Below are positions 25,502-38,199 of a stretch of 64,000 nt of DNA, one piece after another. Where the stretch lies: contig NC_088776.1 in NCBI RefSeq assembly GCF_954871325.1, positions 58,738,954 to 58,802,953 on the forward strand, in the 5' to 3' direction. This stretch comes from Gordionus sp. m RMFG-2023. Taxonomy: Eukaryota; Nematomorpha; Gordioida; Chordodea; Parachordodidae. A model generated the notes under the pieces. It was not told the origin of the DNA, did no database searches, and worked only from the letters and a program-made list of their open reading frames with translations. The stretch's first letter is position 1. Every line of letters begins with the position of its first letter. A program made the position numbers and the translations under genes.

Positions 25502-26300
25502 GTAATATCATATAGTGGTATTTGAGTCTTCGAGTGAAAAATATCATATAGTGGTATTTGAGTCTTGAAGTGAAGTGTACATCGTCTTCATCTACATCTA
25601 CGGTAAAATATCATATAGTGGTATTTGAGTCTTCGAGTGGAAAATATCATATAGTGGTATTTGAGTCTTGAAGTGAAGTGTACATCGTCTTCATCTACAT
25701 CTACGGTAAAATATCATATAGTGGTATTTGAGTCTTCGAGTGGAAAATATCATATAGTGGTATTTGAGTCTTGAAGTGAATTGTACATCGTCTTCATCTA
25801 CATCTACGGTAAAATATCATATAGTGGTATTTGAGTCTTCGAGTGGAAAATATCATATAGTGGTATTTGAGTCTTGAAGTGAAATCGTCTTCATCTACAT
25901 CTACGGTAAAATATCATATAGTGGTATTTGAGTCTTCGAGTGGAAAATATCATATAGTGGTATTTGAGTCTTGAAGTGAATTGTACATCGTCTTCATCTA
26001 CATCTACGGTAAAATATCATATAGTGGTATTTGAGTCTTCGAGTGGAAAATATCATATAGTGGTATTTGAGTCTTGAAGTGAAATCGTCTTCATCTACAT
26101 CTACGGTAAAATATCATATAGTGGTATTTGAGTCTTCGAGTGGAAAATATCATATAGTGGTATTTGAGTCTTGAAGTGAATTGTACATCGTCTTCATCTA
26201 CATTTGCGGTAAAATATCATATAGTGGTATTTGAGTCTTCGAGTGAAAAATATCATATAGTGGTATTTGAGTCTTGAAGTGAAGTATACATCGTCTTCAT
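25502..26300. repeat. tandem array in the LTR element leader
   Basis: About eight units of 95-103 bp. Each holds two copies of a 33-bp sub-repeat beginning ATATCATATAGTGGTATTTG, plus a spacer with CATCGTCTTCATCTACATC. Unit length varies by a few bases in the spacer. Confidence 0.95.
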
Positions 26301-26314
26301 CATCGACATCAGCT

Positions 26315-26536
26315 GTCCATTTATTTTTTTTTTCCTTTCTCTACTCTCTCAAAATAAAAAAAAAGTCTTATCGTACGGAAGTGCTGTCCGAATTTTACGA
26401 GTTATAAATCTGTTACACAAAATTTGTCCATTTATTTTTTTTTCCTTTCTCTGCTCTCTCAAAATAAAAAAAAAGTCTTATCGTACGGAAGTGCTGTCCG
26501 AATTTTACGAGTTGTAAATCTGTTACACAAAATTTG
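26315..26536. repeat. 111-bp tandem duplication in the LTR element leader
   Basis: Two nearly identical units starting GTCCATTTATTTTTT and ending ACACAAAATTTG lie side by side between the leader array and the gag-like region. Confidence 0.9.
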
Positions 26537-26690
26537 CCCAAATTTTTGTCGTATCTTTAGACTTATTAACTGTAGATGTACATGTGTATTATTGGGTTGT
26601 TTACACTATTAATAATATCATATCTATTAACATTACAAATAACAAAAATTTTTATTTTGAAATTAATTATAAATTTTTTATAAGGTCGAA

Positions 26691-27437
26691 ATGAAAAGTT
26701 TAAAATTTGTAAAATACTGGGAAATACAATATAATATTTTTGGGGCATTGGTTATATTAGTAATATGGATGTGTAGCTTAATATGGGGAAGAAAGTTGAG
26801 AAGAAGTCGAAGTGTGAAAATAAAGGGGCAGACATTGACTATAGAAGGACATAATGGGGAAGAGGATGTTATGGGAAAGGTAACATGGTTCCCAGTGCAG
26901 GAGTTAATTAATGGGTGGACGGATAGCGAATTAGATAAATTAACCTATAGGCCTGAAAGGAGAGATTCATATACTAATCAGAGATTGGGGACATATAGGG
27001 GACCTAGAGAAAGTTCACAGGGAAGGAGAGGAGAAATGAGACCTAACTTTGATTCAAGAGTAAGGGGGAGAATGAATTGTTATAATTGCGGAAGACAGGG
27101 ACATATGGTCAGAGATTGCCAAGAAACGAAATGTTTTGAATGTGGAAAATATGGACATATAGCCACGTTTTGTTCAGGAAGACGTGATAAGCTACGATGT
27201 GCAGGTTGTGGTCGATTTGGTCATAATAGGGAGGAATGCAATGTGGGTAATTTCAAAACTAGAGGCGGTTTTCCGCAGAGGGACATGGGGCAAAGTGCTC
27301 CAAATGTTAGAATTATAGAAAGTGAAAAAAATAAAGAGGTAGGAATACCATTTTTGGCTGTGAATAAAGAGCAGAATAGAATCTGTTTCCGTTGCCGGAA
27401 GGAAGGACATGGGGCGAGAGATTGCGAGTATTTGTGA
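26691..27437 (+). CDS. gag-like region with four CCHC zinc knuckles (LTR element fossil)
   Basis: Open frame with four nucleocapsid-type knuckles: CYNCGRQGHMVRDC, CFECGKYGHIATFC, CAGCGRFGHNREEC and CFRCRKEGHGARDC. The N-terminal part has one hydrophobic stretch (YNIFGALVILVIWMCSLIW), unusual for a Gag. Such knuckles bind nucleic acid in this family. Confidence 0.8.
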   Translation: MKSLKFVKYWEIQYNIFGALVILVIWMCSLIWGRKLRRSRSVKIKGQTLTIEGHNGEEDVMGKVTWFPVQELINGWTDSELDKLTYRPERRDSYTNQRLGTYRGPRESSQGRRGEMRPNFDSRVRGRMNCYNCGRQGHMVRDCQETKCFECGKYGHIATFCSGRRDKLRCAGCGRFGHNREECNVGNFKTRGGFPQRDMGQSAPNVRIIESEKNKEVGIPFLAVNKEQNRICFRCRKEGHGARDCEYL

Positions 27438-27574
27438 CTATATGATGGCAAAGAGCATGCCGCAAAGGTCGGGGGCTTTGGGCGAAAGAGATGGAAAGAT
27501 TAGATTATAGTGAGAAAGATTGGGTATCAAAGGGCATATATATGATACAAGAGGAAAGGATACATGATCCTTGC

Positions 27575-27900
27575 CCTAGAGTTTGGATAAATTTGAATGG
27601 AAATATGGTATCCATGTTATTTGATACCGGGGCAGCCATATCCGTGATGGGATATGAGAAATATCAGAGTATTTGGTCGGAAGGGATAATTAAACGGGAG
27701 GACATCAAGATCCGTCAGTTGGATGGATCAGAAGTCGCAGTGATGGGAAGGGTGGAGTTAAAGGTGGTATTAGAGAATAGAGTGGAGATTTTGGACTTAT
27801 GGATAGTAGATCGAAAAGTAGAGTCAGTAGTGGGATGGGATTGGATCACCCGAATTGGTCCAGATTGTGGTTTTTGGGGGGTATTCGCATGGTGTGGTGT
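27575..27900 (+). other. retropepsin-like protease domain (LTR element fossil)
   Basis: FDTGAAISVMG carries the aspartic-protease active-site motif D-T-G, followed by a hydrophobic-glycine segment typical of retropepsins. Part of the element at 25030-32120. Confidence 0.75.
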
Positions 27901-28029
27901 ATTTTTACCTGTTGCAAGATATGAAGAAAATAGAGATATGAATTTGTGGTATGGAGAGAGATTGCCAGGAATTGAAACCTTTTTGGAAGGGGAAAGGAGA
28001 AGAGAGGATAATAGGGTTGTTAGAGACTG

Positions 28030-28512
28030 TAGGGGAGGTTTTGGGGGGAACTATAGGGGAGATATTGGGGGGAATTTTAGGGGAGGTATTGGGGGGAACT
28101 ATAGGGGAGGTTTTGGGGGGAACTATAGGGGAGATATTGGGGGGAATTTTAGGGGAGGTATTGGGGAGAATTATAGGGGAGGTATCGGGGGGAACTATAG
28201 GGGAGGTATCTGGGGGAACTATAGGGGAGGTATCGGGGGAAATTATAAGGGAGGTTTTGGGGGAACTATAGGGGAGGTATTGGGGAGAATCTTAGGGGAG
28301 GTATTGGAGAAAATTTTAGGGGAGGTATTGGGGAGAATTATAGGGGAGGTATCGGGGGGAACTATAGGGGAGGTATCGGGGAGAATCTTAGGGGAGGTAT
28401 TGGAGAGAATTTTAGGGGAGGTATCGGGGGAAATTATAAGGGAGGTTTTGGGGGGAACTATAGGGGAGGTATTGGGGAGAATTTTAGGGGAGGTATTGGA
28501 GAGAATTTTAGG
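28030..28512 (+). repeat. coding minisatellite, Gly-rich linker (LTR element fossil)
   Basis: About twenty 24-bp units of the type GGGGAGGTATTGGGGAGAAT plus TTTA, giving an RGG-like peptide (GGNYRGGIGGNFRGG). It lies between the protease and the reverse transcriptase. Confidence 0.9.
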
Positions 28513-28859
28513 AGTTGTCGCGACTTTGGGAGAAAGGAAGAAAGAAATGAGACTGAAGAACAGAAAGAAATTCATGATCAAGGAAAGTTTGAAGCGGAGC
28601 TGGAGAGATTGGCAGATGGGAAAATAATGTTGCCAGAAGAAGAGACTAGAGAAGATGATGATTTGGAACAAGGAAATACTAAGGGAACACATAGCCAACA
28701 AATGGAAATGGATGGAAAGGAAACGAGACGACGGGAAGAGAGGGAATTGCGGGATAGAGAGATAGAATTTGGTATGATCAAAGTACAAGAGGGAGTGAGA
28801 AACTTGATGAAAAATTACAAGGAGATTTTTGATGAGAAGTTGGGTTGTCTCCGAGATTA

Positions 28860-30150
28860 TGAAGTGGATATCAAATTAAAGGAGGGATATGTGCCCAAGT
28901 TTTGTGCATTACGTCGGATACCGTTCGAATGGCGAAATGAAGTAGACAAGGAATTGGAGCAGTGGGTGCAGAAGGGCATTGTTTGTCCAGTGGAATATAG
29001 CGAATGGGCAACACCGTTAGTACCCGTGAAGAAGGCCAATGGAAAGCTTCGTTTATGCGCTGATTTTCGGGTCACGCTAAACCCGTGGGTTGTGGAGATA
29101 AAATATCCGTTACCTCGGATTGAAGAAATATTAGCTAATTTAAGGGGTAGCATATATTTTTCAAAGGTGGACTTTTCGAACGCTTATTTACAATTGAAGG
29201 TGAAACCCGAGGTACAAAAGCTATTAACGATCACGACTCCGAAGGGATTGTATGCCTTCTGTAGATTGCCGTTTGGACTTAGCGTGTCGGCTCCAATTTT
29301 TCAAAGAACGATGGCGGCAGTTTTTCAAGGACTAGAGGGAGTATTTTACTACATGGATGACGTATTAGTGATGGGAAAGACTCCCGAGCAACACGAACGA
29401 AGATTGGAGGAGGTGTTCAAAAGGATCAAGGATAAAGGATTGCGGGCAAGCGTTGAAAAAAGTGTGTTGGGAGTATCAGAAATCGTATATTTGGGGCATA
29501 AAATCAATGGGAAAGAGGTCAGACCTTTAGACAAAAATATGGCAAATATAACAAGCATGTTGAAGCCTAATAATAAAGTGGAAGTACAAGCTTTCTTGGG
29601 AATGGTGAATTATTATCACCGTTTTGTGGAAGGCTTCGCGCAGATAGCGGCGCCGTTGTATAAATTGTTAAAGAAAGGAGAAAGATTTGAATGGAAGATT
29701 GAACAGGAGGAGGCTTTTGAGGAGTTGAAATTGAGGATTGGAAGGGAACCAGTACTAGTATGTTTTGATAACGATGTGCCAGTGATATTGGCCGTTGATG
29801 CTTCAAATAGGGGTGTGGGTGGAGCGCTATTACATTGTATAGACGAATTGGAGAGACCTATTTTATTTTTCTCAAGAATCTTTAGAGAGGCCGAGACAAG
29901 ATATTCAGTGATCGAACAAGAAGCGCTAGCGGTTATATTTGGATTGACTAAATGTCGGGAATACTTGATCGGACGTCGATTTGTCATATATACGGATCAC
30001 AAGCCCTTGGTTCATCTTTTCAGAAAGGACAACAAGGAGCTCATGTTGTCGCCTAGGTTGCAGCGATGGCTATTGCTGGTAGGCAGTTTCGACGTGCAAG
30101 TGAAATACCGACGAGGAAGAGAAAATTACTTACCGGATATTCTTTCTAGA
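28860..30150 (+). other. reverse transcriptase and RNase H domains (LTR element fossil)
   Basis: RT blocks: KANGKLRLCADFR, YFSKVDFSNAYLQLKV, FCRLPFGLSVSAPIFQR and the catalytic YMDD in FYYMDDVLVMG (about 29350), then YLGHKINGKEVRP and FLGMVNYYHRFV. RNase H follows with ILAVDASNRGVGGAL and VIYTDHKPL. The similarity pattern is Ty3/gypsy. Confidence 0.9.
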
Positions 30151-30439
30151 TGTGGAGCGGGAGAGGATTGCGAAACGAGTAGGTCGAAAGATATGGATGA
30201 AGAGGATGAGCACGGGTTGATTAGAGCGATAGTCGGAATATCTAAAGGAGGACCAGTTGCATGGGAACAACTCAAAAATGCTACTTTAAAAGATCGCGAG
30301 TTGACGAGAATCAAAGCGTGCATATTGGGTCGGAAGCAATGGCGAGATGGGGACAAGAAGTTCAAGCAAGTGGAGAAAGAGCTAACGATAGTGGACGAGT
30401 GTGTGGTACGAGGAAGTCGGGGAGTGGTGCCGTCCAGAT

Positions 30440-30840
30440 TGCGGGAGGCAGTAAAGACAATGATCCATGCTGGACATCAGGGTATGGAACGAATGAAACA
30501 ATGGGGGCGGGAATACGTATGGTGGCCTGGCATGAATAAAGAAATCGAGAATATGGTGAGAAGTTGTGAAATGTGTAATTCATGGGCAAGTATGCCTCGA
30601 AAGGACAAGAAAAGTATTTGGCCTAGGGCTACTCAACCATGGGAAAGAGTACACTTAGACTTTTTCGACTTCGAAAATAAAATATATCTCCTCGTAGTGG
30701 ACGCTTACTCAAAATGGGTAGAGTATCAAGAAGTAAAGGGGTTAACAACGCAAGTGGTAATTAAGACGTTAAAAGATCTTTGGGCAAAGTTTGGGGTAGC
30801 GGAAATAGTCGTGTCGGATGGAGGACCCGCTTTTATAAAA
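30440..30840 (+). other. integrase region (LTR element fossil)
   Basis: The HHCC zinc-binding part reads HAGHQGMERMKQWG...WWPGMNKEIE...CEMC, followed by core text HLDFFDFENKIYLLVVDAYS and VVSDGGPAF. Confidence 0.8.
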
Positions 30841-30879
30841 TGTCGGGGAGGCATCGGTGCATATATTGGGAGAATTTAA

Positions 30880-31451
30880 CCGTTAGGATAAGTATTTATC
30901 GAGGATATGTTAATGAGGATGGGCGACCGATCTCGCCTTTGAATTACCGAAGCATAATAGACCATTCGCCTCCAATACGCCGAAACAGTAGATCGCCCCC
31001 GGTCCAAAGGGGAGTGTCCGGAATAATAACGAACAATTTAGATCACTCCGAATTACCGGAGCCCCGGCACCTCAGCATGCGCTCGAGGAGGAGACGTTCT
31101 TGTTACTTGTGTGGTTCGCCTAGTCATTTGCGAATGCGGTGCCCCCGTGGGCCAAATCGTAGGCAAGACTTAAATGATAATAGGGAAACGACGAGCCACA
31201 GAAGCCGAAGCCCGGGAAGGAGCGACGCACGCCCAGTTAGGACCATTTTGCCGCCTTTGACGATAGGGGCAATGCCGCAACAAGATCCATCCATAACTGC
31301 GATGGGGCGACCGGTGGGGATTATTGAGCCGTTTCGAGAAGAAACGCCGGAGGCGAGTCCCAGGGCCTATTACGCTGAAGAGTGGCCGATGGTTGATTTG
31401 TCGGCCTCTGAGATTCAGGAATTGTTGGAGGATGTAATGGGACCAGAATAA
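30880..31451 (+). CDS. 3' frame with CCHC knuckle (LTR element fossil)
   Basis: About 190 residues, Arg/Ser/Pro-rich, with CYLCGSPSHLRMRC (a CX2CX4HX4C knuckle) and an acidic end (ASEIQELLEDVMGPE) ahead of the purine tract and 3' LTR. Its base use is GC-richer than the rest of the element, so it may have a different origin. No enzyme motif seen. Confidence 0.5.
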
Positions 31452-31695
31452 ATTTTACAAATTTTGTAATAATAAAACAATTTTTTTTTTAAAATATCAT
31501 TTTCCTTAATAGATTTTCGGGGAAAATACGATAAGATATTTTACATCATATATTTTTTTTTATTTATGTTAACATATGTAGAGAATAATAAATAATTACA
31601 TTTTGATTTTATGTACAAAACCCCCTTGTTTATCTTTGTTAAACAACAATTTTAATTTTTTTTGTATGTTCAAGGGTTTTCATTTAATGGGGGCG

Positions 31696-32120
31696 TGTTA
31701 TAAATAGTTTTATTATTTTCTTTGTATGAGTCATGAAATATTTTTTTTTTGTTTGAAATTTTATTTTTAATATTTTTTTTTAGTTTCGCGCAGTCATCTT
31801 GAACGTCATTATATAAATATTTTTTTGTTTGAAATTTTATTTTTAATATTTTTTTTGTTTCGCGCAGTCATCTTGAACGTCATTATATAAATATTTTTAA
31901 TATTTATTATGTAAAAAAAAATAAATAATAATTTAATATTTATAAAAAAAATAATAATCTTATATAAACTAAAAAAAAGTGGAAATTCATTATTATTATC
32001 AATTATATTTTTTTATTGTTTTAAAGAAAAATAAAACCAATTTATTCAAAAAAAAAAGGGGTAAAAAAATAAATAAATATACTGTTAAGTTAAACATTTC
32101 TGTACGGTGAAATTTTGAAA
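31696..32120 (+). repeat. 3' LTR
   Basis: Matches 25030-25457 apart from small length differences in T-runs and an AAT repeat. Confidence 0.9.
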
Positions 32121-32125
32121 ATAAT

Positions 32126-33330
32126 GAATTATAATTATAGTATAGTATAGTATACCACAAAATAAGAAAGAAACTATAAAAATAAAATAAATATTTTATT
32201 AAAACTGGCTTATACATTTTAAAACTTTCGCTAATTTCGTTCATGAACTTTGTTCAAACAAAAAATAAATTATTCACTACATCTAAATCCCTCGTTGGAG
32301 ATCTTTAAACACAAGTTAAAATTAAAAACGGATATTTTACCATAATTCGAATACTTTAAGTTAAAACGGGGGGTTTTATTAACGTCGCAGCAGACTACTA
32401 ATAATATCATTATGCGAGATTGAAGCGACAATCATCTAACCCTGAATTCATCACCAATAATACAAAAAAATTATAGCATATTTCTTATATATCCCAACGA
32501 ATTCGCGCTAACTATAAATTCAGCGTAAGGCTATTTTTTAAAATACATCTTCTTTCTTTCTGACAATTTTTTTTAAATTTCTAATTTAGTTCATATATCA
32601 CCCAAATAATATTTTATTTGTATTTCACTAATAATTAATTAAGTAGGGGGAAATTGGGGTATGCTGGGTATTCCATTTATAAATCTAATCTATTTTTTGA
32701 GAAATTTAAACCTTTTACAGAGGAAAATAGCGTTTTAGCATAAAAAGTAATCTAGCCAAAACGTTTATATTTATAAATAAGACTCTAAAAATCCCTTTAA
32801 GTAGATTTTTTTAGTAATAGGTGGATTGAAGAAATCATTTGGCGAGACCCTATTTTTTTTTTAATTCCTACAATTTTCCAGAATTCTAAAACATTGAAAT
32901 AATATGAATTTAATTGAAATTTTTAAAATTAGGGGACAGTAATTATTGCATATTTATATTTAATTTTTATTGAAGCAAAAGGAAAATAATCTTTAATACT
33001 TTTTATATAATTTTTCATTTTAATAATTACTATTTTTTGTAATTTAATATTTTAATTGGTGCGTATATTATAATATTATTATCAGTAATAAAATTAAAAA
33101 GATAAAATTTTGTATCTCAAATTTACATTTTTTTTAAACAATATTAAAGATCTATATTTTATTTATTTTTTTTACAGAAATTCATAAAATTTTTAAAAAA
33201 TTTCCATTTTTTAATTTAATATTTAATTTGTGCGCATTATATAATATAATATTATCAAAAAAAAAATTAACAAGGTAAAAATTTTTATTTTAAATTTATA
33301 GTTTAATCATTTAAAGACTATATATACATT
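32126..33330. other. AT-rich intergenic stretch, no gene seen
   Basis: A TATAG run (about 32138-32155) and homopolymer tracts only. Confidence 0.5.
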
Positions 33331-33339
33331 AGTATCAAA

Positions 33340-33745
33340 TTATTTTTTCCGGCAATTCAACTTTAAATCATTTTTCATGCGCCTTTTTAAAAAAATTTAA
33401 AAATCTGATTTTTTACCAGAAATGTGGGAGGTGCCGTCATGGGGGGGTCACGTTTGGAATACCTGCCCTATGAATTTCAGACAATTTTTCTAGGAAACTT
33501 TAAAACTTTAATATGGAAAATTTATGCAAATATTTTTTTTATATAAATTATAAATGAACCCAAAGGTTAACAACAAAATTATCTACAATTCATAAGATAG
33601 GTATACGATAGGATATATTTCCGGTATGAAACAGAGTTTTAAATTTTATAAAAACGCTCTCAAATAATAATTTAAAATTGTGAAAAATAATACATTGTCA
33701 GAAAAAAACGCATTAACGCGTACATACATATATATAAGCCGCCGG
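33340..33745. repeat. inverted-repeat family B copy
   Basis: Left arm (ATCATTTTTCATGCGC ... TTTTTACCAGAAATGTGGG ... GGAATACCTGCCCTATGAAT) and right arm (AATTCATAAGATAGGTAT ... GATATATTTCCGG ... AATACATTGTCAGAAAAAAA). Confidence 0.6.
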
Positions 33746-36700
33746 TAATTTTATTAACGTCGGAAAGGCCACTTAGATGAGTGTCGCGGCCAGGCTCGCC
33801 GCTAATATTTTTATGGCGGCGGTGTGGCGTGCATAATTTTTTAGAATGCTATTTAAATTAATATTATTTAAATTTTTTGAACATTAACATTAATTTAATT
33901 AAAATATGAAATGTATTATATAAGCATATAATAAAATAGATATCATTTACATTCATTATTCATAGATCATATTTCAAAATTACACAAACATTAATTGTAT
34001 ATTAATTTTTTTTTTATGAACTTACACGTTTTAATACCACCCTTATTTGTTTATTGCCGGCTTTAATTTATGTTTTATGAGTATCTTATTGATTGCTTGT
34101 TGATCTTAATATAATGTAAAACTTTATTTTGAAAGTTAAAATTTGTTTCATTTCAACTCTAATTATTTTTAATGTTTTTTTAAAAAATATCTTTTTTAAA
34201 TATATAAAATAAACATTAAAAATCTAATAGGACGAAATTATGTCTTTATTTCTAATGCTGCTTAGATTTAATGCCATTTGATTCTATAAACAATAAAGGA
34301 ATAATTGATTTTCTAAAGGTTTTAAAATTTAAATAAATTGTTCATAAATATATAAAAATATTATATTTGATTCCTCGTCAGAATTGCCTGATACGACCCA
34401 TTTCGTCGGAGTGCACTAGATGAGGTTTACTCATCTATAAAGGCGCATGCTAAATAAAAATTATCTTCTATCATTTTTGATGATTTATGTACAAATCATT
34501 TCAAGCGTAGAAATTGAATCACGTTTTGTCTTCATGATTTAAATGAAAATTTAGATTTAAAATAGTGTGGATTGGCATTTTATGGGTCAATAAATGTCCA
34601 TTGGTGAATGGACCAATTGGAGTAAAAAAATAAAGTTATTCAAAGAATTATGTTTATTTATCCTTTTTTTGTGACTTGAGTAAGCATGTTTCTATTGATA
34701 TAATGAGAGGAAAGTAGTAGCACAAATATAATACTTGATAAGGAATTTAACCATAGTCCATGGTATAGTTGTGAGACCATCAGGTCTTCATCATCTGAAG
34801 AAAGGTAAGAGGTTCTAAGATATTGGTTATATTTAGGCGCTTAAATCTTTGGTTGAACCAACTATCACCTATCGTTGAAACAACATACCCACGCAAAGTA
34901 CGCGAACATTGGTTCATAAAAAAATTTTTTAAATTAAATTTGCCAGAAACGGTATATTTTTTCTATAAAATATATAATATATAAAATATTTAAAATAGCC
35001 TATACTTTGGGAATTTAAGATTATCTTTTATTTAACCAGTTTTTATATTAATTGCATTTATTGAAATTCCGCTATGTTTTTTGTACACTTTCTGTATCTC
35101 TTTCTATTGGACATAATAGTTATATATTTTTTTCCACGAACTCTTATATAAATTTAATGAGTAGTAAGCTATGTCACTCCTTTTTATTTATATAAAAGTT
35201 CTCGAAAAAATAGTCTGAAATTTTCACGTGACAATGGATTTAGGTTAAATCAGATTTTTTTTCTTTCTTTAATATTTAAAAAAAAAATTAAGCAAAATGA
35301 TATAAAATTGAGGGATTCCAAATAATCACGCAACTCCGATTCCGCTAGGACGTACATCATTTACTCTAACATTTTAAAGAAAGCAAATATTTTAAACATT
35401 TTTTTTTTGAAATTTTTTGCTGGGGCAAATTTGAGCCCTATGTATAATAATGATATAATTTTTTATTATATAGATATTTATGCGTCAAAATTAATAATAC
35501 CCCCCCCCCCCCCCAGATCTTCTGCCCTTTAAACTAATAACGCTGAGCTACCCCCTCATCTCCACGATATATAATAAAATGGATTCGAACTATTTATGAC
35601 TGAAAGGATAGCCACCTGAGTTGACACCCTAAAATCTTTATGATACTATTACATTTTACCCTCCCACTACCCCCCCCCCCCCACAAAGACGGCCCTAAGC
35701 TCCGTGTGCTCAAACTGGATTAGAATTTGCATTGAGATGACAAATGATCTATATAATGAGCTCATATCATACGTCATAACCAATCCTTCCAAACTTTCTA
35801 TAAAAAATCTAAAACTTGATTTACTTCTAGTATCGTTAAAAGTAATAAAAAAAAATGTAACGCTAGTTACTTAATCTTACATAATCTTACACATCAAACA
35901 CTCCTGCCAGTGTGATCTGCATAGGTCCTATTTCATTAATCCCGGCCCGAAATTTTTTTTTCTAGAAAAATTTGTTCCCGCCTAGATCCCGAAGAAATTT
36001 TTCTTTTATTTATCCCTAAAAGCCGGACCAGAAATAAAAATTATTTGCCGAGCCCGGCCCAATAATTTCTTTCAAATAAAAAAAAATATATTATCTTCTT
36101 TGTTTCTTACAAGAAATTTAAAAATATATCAATTTTTATTTGACAAAATGTAATGATATCATATTTAAAAATTTAAGCGCGAACCTGGTTTTACCCAAAA
36201 TTTTTAAAAAAAATATTAGCCCCGACTTAACCCGAACCGAAATTTTTTTTATAAAATCGTCGGGTATGGCTCAGACCATGATTTGAAGATATCTAACTCC
36301 TATAAAAGTCTAGGAAAGTTTTAAAGAGAACGCTTTTTTAGACTGAAATTTTGAAAAGAAAAGCCCAATGATACATGAAGATAATTATTATATTATTATT
36401 TATTTTATTTTTTTTTTGTTTTTAATAAATATTATATTTGTAAAATTGTATTTTCATTTAAATTCCTTTGATTAAAATTTGAAAATCGCGATACTATATT
36501 AATCAAAAGTAACTTTTAATAACACTAGTTCCATGGACAGTTACTTTTTAAAATCAAATTATATTAATATTAGTTACTTTCCTATTGAATTTATATAATG
36601 CTAAAAAAAAAAATTTTTTATCTGAAAATGAATCTTAAACCATTTTATATTCGTTTACTTTTTAATATATATATATACACTTTATCTAAATTATGATATT

Positions 36701-38190
36701 AAGGAGAGTAAATATTAACAATGGTTCAGTTTTGGTAATAGCTAAAAACAGGTCAATTATCGATATACATGCACGGGCCAAATAAAATAAGCTACATTGA
36801 TAAATAAATAAAAAATCCCAAAGATGAGGGTTATAGCTATCATCTAAAAATTAAGTTACCCTCTTTTATTTTAGCCTGTTAAAAAATTGATAAAAAGGAG
36901 TGAAATTATCGACAATAATCATGTATCTTTCCATCCCCAGAATTCTATGTAATATTTTACAATTATATCGCAATATAGGTATTTGCTTGCTTCGCATTAA
37001 TTTTAACTCAAATATTACCAAAGTATTTAATAAAGTAATTTTTTTTAAAAAAAATTTGGATGTAAATCCCACGTTTAGTGCCTTTTTATAATAAAAAAAT
37101 TAGAGTTGTTATTATAGCTTTTCTCCGTATGAATAGTTATAGAATTTTTAACATACAAAAAAAAATGAGTTATATATATATATTATTTGATAAATATTTT
37201 TCAATAATTCTGTGGTAAGACATTAATTATATTATATTATATTACATAAATATAAATATAAATATAATATTATTTTATATTAAAATAATGAATATTAATG
37301 TTTCATTATAATGAAGTATTATAAGTTGAATATTTATATAATAAATTATTGATGATGAATTATTATAATTGGAAAAAGAAAAAAATCATTAAAAAAAATT
37401 TTTTTTTTTTTATAATATTGATTTTATATAAGAGAGAAGAAAAATTACAAAAAAAAAATTAAAATCTTCTAAAACGTGTCCATCCTTCATTCCAAATTCG
37501 AGCCCGAATACAGATACCCGCAGGAAATGCTATTTCAGCTGCCGGCCCGGGTTTTGTATTTTCAGGCCCGGCCCGGATTTTTTAAAAGTATATTATTTTT
37601 TTTATATAAATAATAATGGCGATTTAAAATATTTAGTTTTAAGGCCCATATGATCGGGCCAGAACCATGCCTGCAAGCTCTGATTTTCAGGCATATTTAT
37701 AACAAATGATTTTGATCTTCTTTAAAGAGATTTTCAATTCTATGATCGAAGATTCTTTTTACTCAAAATTTCGGGCAAAAAAAATTTTTTAAATTCTGTT
37801 GCGAAAGTAAACCAATTTAATTATAAATTAACCTTTCAAAAATGGACATTCTATATGAGACATAGACTCTAAACTGTAATTAAATATACCATATTAAAAG
37901 GTCTGCAAATGACAAAATTTTTAGGCCCGGCTCGATAATTTTTTTGACAAAGAAGGAGCGGATAGAGTTATGTAAAATATATATAAATTACTTATTTACA
38001 ACCATAAAAACTACAAGAAAAATGAATTTAAAGAATTAGTTCAATTAAAGACTCAGAATCCAGACTTCTTAAAAAACCCGCTCCATTTCCATTCTTTTAT
38101 AGTCCGGTTTATAATATTAAAAAAATTTTAAAAAACAAATATAATCTATTAAAAAAAATTTTGTATTGTAAAGTATAATAAAAAAGAATA
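33746..38190. other. intergenic stretch with repeat debris
   Basis: Includes diverged family-B right-arm text near 35210-35340 (AAAATTGAGGGATTCCAAAT), long C-runs at 35502-35517 and 35670-35682, and GCCCGGCCCGAAA-like patches at 35940-36260 and 37500-37600. No gene supported. Confidence 0.45.
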
Positions 38191-38199
38191 GAATTTATG

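Larger units (their letters stand above)
25030..32120 (+). mobile_element. Ty3/gypsy-type LTR retrotransposon fossil, young, broken
   Basis: About 7.1 kb bounded by two near-identical LTRs (25030-25457 and 31696-32120) and a 5-bp target duplication ATAAT (25025-25029, 32121-32125). A likely tRNA primer site (TTGGTGCCGTG) follows the 5' LTR and a purine-rich tract (AATGGGGGCG) precedes the 3' LTR. Parts in order: repeat-rich leader, gag-like region with four CCHC knuckles, protease, Gly-rich repeat linker, reverse transcriptase (YMDD), RNase H, integrase, and a separate 3' frame with one more CCHC knuckle. The order PR-RT-RH-IN is that of Ty3/gypsy. LTRs differ only by a few length changes in simple tracts, so the insertion is recent. 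The ends look whole; the coding part looks broken in a small number of places (roughly one to three). Confidence 0.9.

Noticed and set aside
25502-26300. CRISPR-like regular repeats
   Set aside because: The units are full tandem repeats with no unique spacers, lie between an LTR and gag, and the genome is animal.
28243-28788. Minus-strand Pro/Thr/Ser-rich frame of 181 codons
   Set aside because: It is the complement of the Gly-rich minisatellite in the LTR element.
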